Below are positions 14,052 to 15,055 of a stretch of 15,055 nucleotides of DNA, one piece after another. The stretch covers positions 1 through 15,055 of the forward strand of contig JBKJNH010000229.1 of NCBI GenBank assembly GCA_046596055.1, written 5' to 3'. This DNA comes from JANPEF01 sp046596055 (GTDB lineage Bacteria; Eisenbacteria; RBG-16-71-46; DASYSL01). A model generated the notes under the pieces. The model did not search any database, was not told the DNA's origin, and was given only the letters and a program-made list of their open reading frames with translations. Made by a program: the position numbers and the translations under genes. The first letter of the stretch is position 1; each line of letters opens with the position of its first letter.

Positions 14052-14113
14052 TTCCAGGAAGTCCCCGCAACATCCGCTGAGCCCCCGTCGTACCGCCCCC
14101 GCGGGACGCGTCC

Positions 14114-15055
14114 ATGCTCGCGCTGCCGGTCGTGTTGAATGAAGTCTTCTACGATCCCGCCGGATTCGACGGCGGGTTCCAATTCGTGGAACTGCTCAAT
14201 CGCAGCCCCCTCCCCGTGTCGCTCACCGGCTGGACGATCGCCACCGGGGACGGCGCCGGCCCCGACCGCTGGCGCACGTGGTGGACGGGCGCTGCCAACG
14301 ACGTCCTGCTGCCCGGCGCGCGGTTCGTCGTGGGCGAGGGCCGCGTCGATCCCGTGCCGGATCGCATCGTGCCCATCGATCTCGAGAATGGTCCCGACGC
14401 GGTGCGCCTGGTCGCACCTGACGGCGGGGTCGACGTGGTGGGCTACGGCACGCTCAGCCACAAGCCGTACTTCGAGGGCCACCCGGCGGTCGACGTGCCG
14501 TCGGGGTTCTCGCTGGCGCGCGGCGCCGACGGCGTCGACACGGACGACAACGCCGCCGACTGGCGCGCGCTGTCGCCGCCGACACCGGGCGCGCCGAATC
14601 GTCCCGAGCGGGATCTCGCGGTCGTGCGGCTGGTCGCCGCGGCGGAGCGCGTCGAGCCCGGGGACGTCGTCACGATCGATGCGATCGTCGTCAATCGCGG
14701 CGTGCTGTCGCTCCCCGCGAACGAAGCCGAGGCGCGCCTGTGGGTCGCGCCGCTCGCCGAGTCGACCGCGCCCGGCGCGGGCGTCGGCGAGGATCCGTTC
14801 ACGCCGCTGGCGGCCGAGTCGCTCGCCGTGCGTGCGCCGCTCGCCGAGCTCGAGCCCGGCGACTCGGTCGCAGTGCGGCTGGCGTTCGCGCCACCGGCCG
14901 CGGGCGCGTGGCGGCTCGTCGCCGCGGCGGCCGCCCCCCAGGACGGCGCGCCCGCGAACGATCGCCTGCCGACCGTCGTCCAGGTGGGGCCGGGAGTTCT
15001 CGTGATCTCGGAAGTGGCGGCCGCGCCGGACGACGGCCCGGAGTGGATCGAGGTG
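14114..15055 (+). CDS. Lamin-tail-domain / CARDB-like protein, cut by the right edge
   Basis: The frame from ATG 14114 stays open through 314 codons to the end of the window, so the protein is incomplete. Residues about 5-128 are a lamin-tail domain: VVLNEVFYDPAG, FVELLNRSPLPVSLTGW, LLPGARFVV and VDVVGYG. Residues about 133-162 carry the usual closing pattern SLARGADGVDTDDNAADW and PTPGAPN. Residues about 167-292 form a CARDB-like Ig domain (ERVEPGDVVTIDAIVVNRG, then LEPGDSVAVRLAF). Around 295-314 a second lamin-tail repeat begins (VLVISEVAAAPDDGPEWIEV). Such proteins in FCB-type bacteria are usually secreted or surface proteins, sometimes with nuclease domains or sorting tails, but the rest is missing here. 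An in-frame TGA at 14078-14080 blocks a longer N-terminus, and only MLALPVV precedes the first domain strand, so no normal signal peptide is present. GGGA (14103-14106) is a weak ribosome site. The 62-base gap from the VWA gene allows co-transcription. Confidence 0.85.
   Translation, partial: MLALPVVLNEVFYDPAGFDGGFQFVELLNRSPLPVSLTGWTIATGDGAGPDRWRTWWTGAANDVLLPGARFVVGEGRVDPVPDRIVPIDLENGPDAVRLVAPDGGVDVVGYGTLSHKPYFEGHPAVDVPSGFSLARGADGVDTDDNAADWRALSPPTPGAPNRPERDLAVVRLVAAAERVEPGDVVTIDAIVVNRGVLSLPANEAEARLWVAPLAESTAPGAGVGEDPFTPLAAESLAVRAPLAELEPGDSVAVRLAFAPPAAGAWRLVAAAAAPQDGAPANDRLPTVVQVGPGVLVISEVAAAPDDGPEWIEV

Noticed and set aside
14052..14113. Terminator or promoter between the VWA and lamin-tail genes
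   Set aside because: No stem-loop with a T-run and no paired -35/-10 elements are visible in these 62 bases.
14139..15005. Alternative open frame overlapping the lamin-tail gene
   Set aside because: Its product is a Ser/Arg/Pro-rich shadow without domains, whereas the frame from 14114 shows clear lamin-tail and CARDB-like patterns and stays open to the edge.

Overview
This is a very GC-rich window (about 70% GC by eye). It carries nine protein-coding genes, all on the + strand, packed with short gaps or stop/start overlaps. I see no RNA genes, insertion sequences, integrases, CRISPR arrays or replication origins, and no frameshifts or broken genes. The mix suggests a Gram-negative bacterium of a poorly cultured lineage such as Candidatus Eisenbacteria, Gemmatimonadota or another FCB-related phylum. 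The markers are a secreted subtilase with a FlgD-like C-terminal tail, a lamin-tail-domain protein, paired M16 peptidases with signal peptides, a DUF4388 protein and a membrane von Willebrand A protein. That placement is inference from gene content, not from a marker gene.

Region 1 (9-6458) looks like one proteolysis and amino-acid operon: an asparaginase II-type enzyme, a secreted S8 subtilase, a catalytic M16 zinc peptidase, and a second M16 protein. The second M16 protein has lost the zinc site and carries an extra C-terminal LolA-like domain. Joins are tight (ATGA at 1067-1070, GTGA at 4317-4320) and most starts have good GGAGG-type ribosome sites. The two M16 proteins probably form an active/inactive pair outside the cytoplasm.

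Region 2 (6481-11700) continues on the same strand. It holds pyruvate phosphate dikinase with two unusual internal insertions, a short family-2 glycosyltransferase, a CDP-alcohol phosphatidyltransferase with a perfect signature motif, and a DUF4388 protein whose start overlaps the previous stop (GTGA, 11083-11086). The dikinase would let the cell make PEP from pyruvate, which fits growth on amino acids released by Region 1. The glycosyltransferase and CDP-alcohol enzyme may cooperate in making a polar lipid or glycolipid.

Region 3 (11701-15055) begins with the longest non-coding gap (134 bases), which holds a 12-base direct repeat and a small GC hairpin and may separate transcription units. 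A membrane-anchored von Willebrand A protein follows, then a lamin-tail/CARDB-like protein that runs off the right edge. No clearly new system stands out. The most unusual points are the PPDK insertions, the M16-LolA-like fusion, the glycosyltransferase/CDP-alcohol/DUF4388 cluster, and the apparent lack of a signal peptide on the lamin-tail protein.
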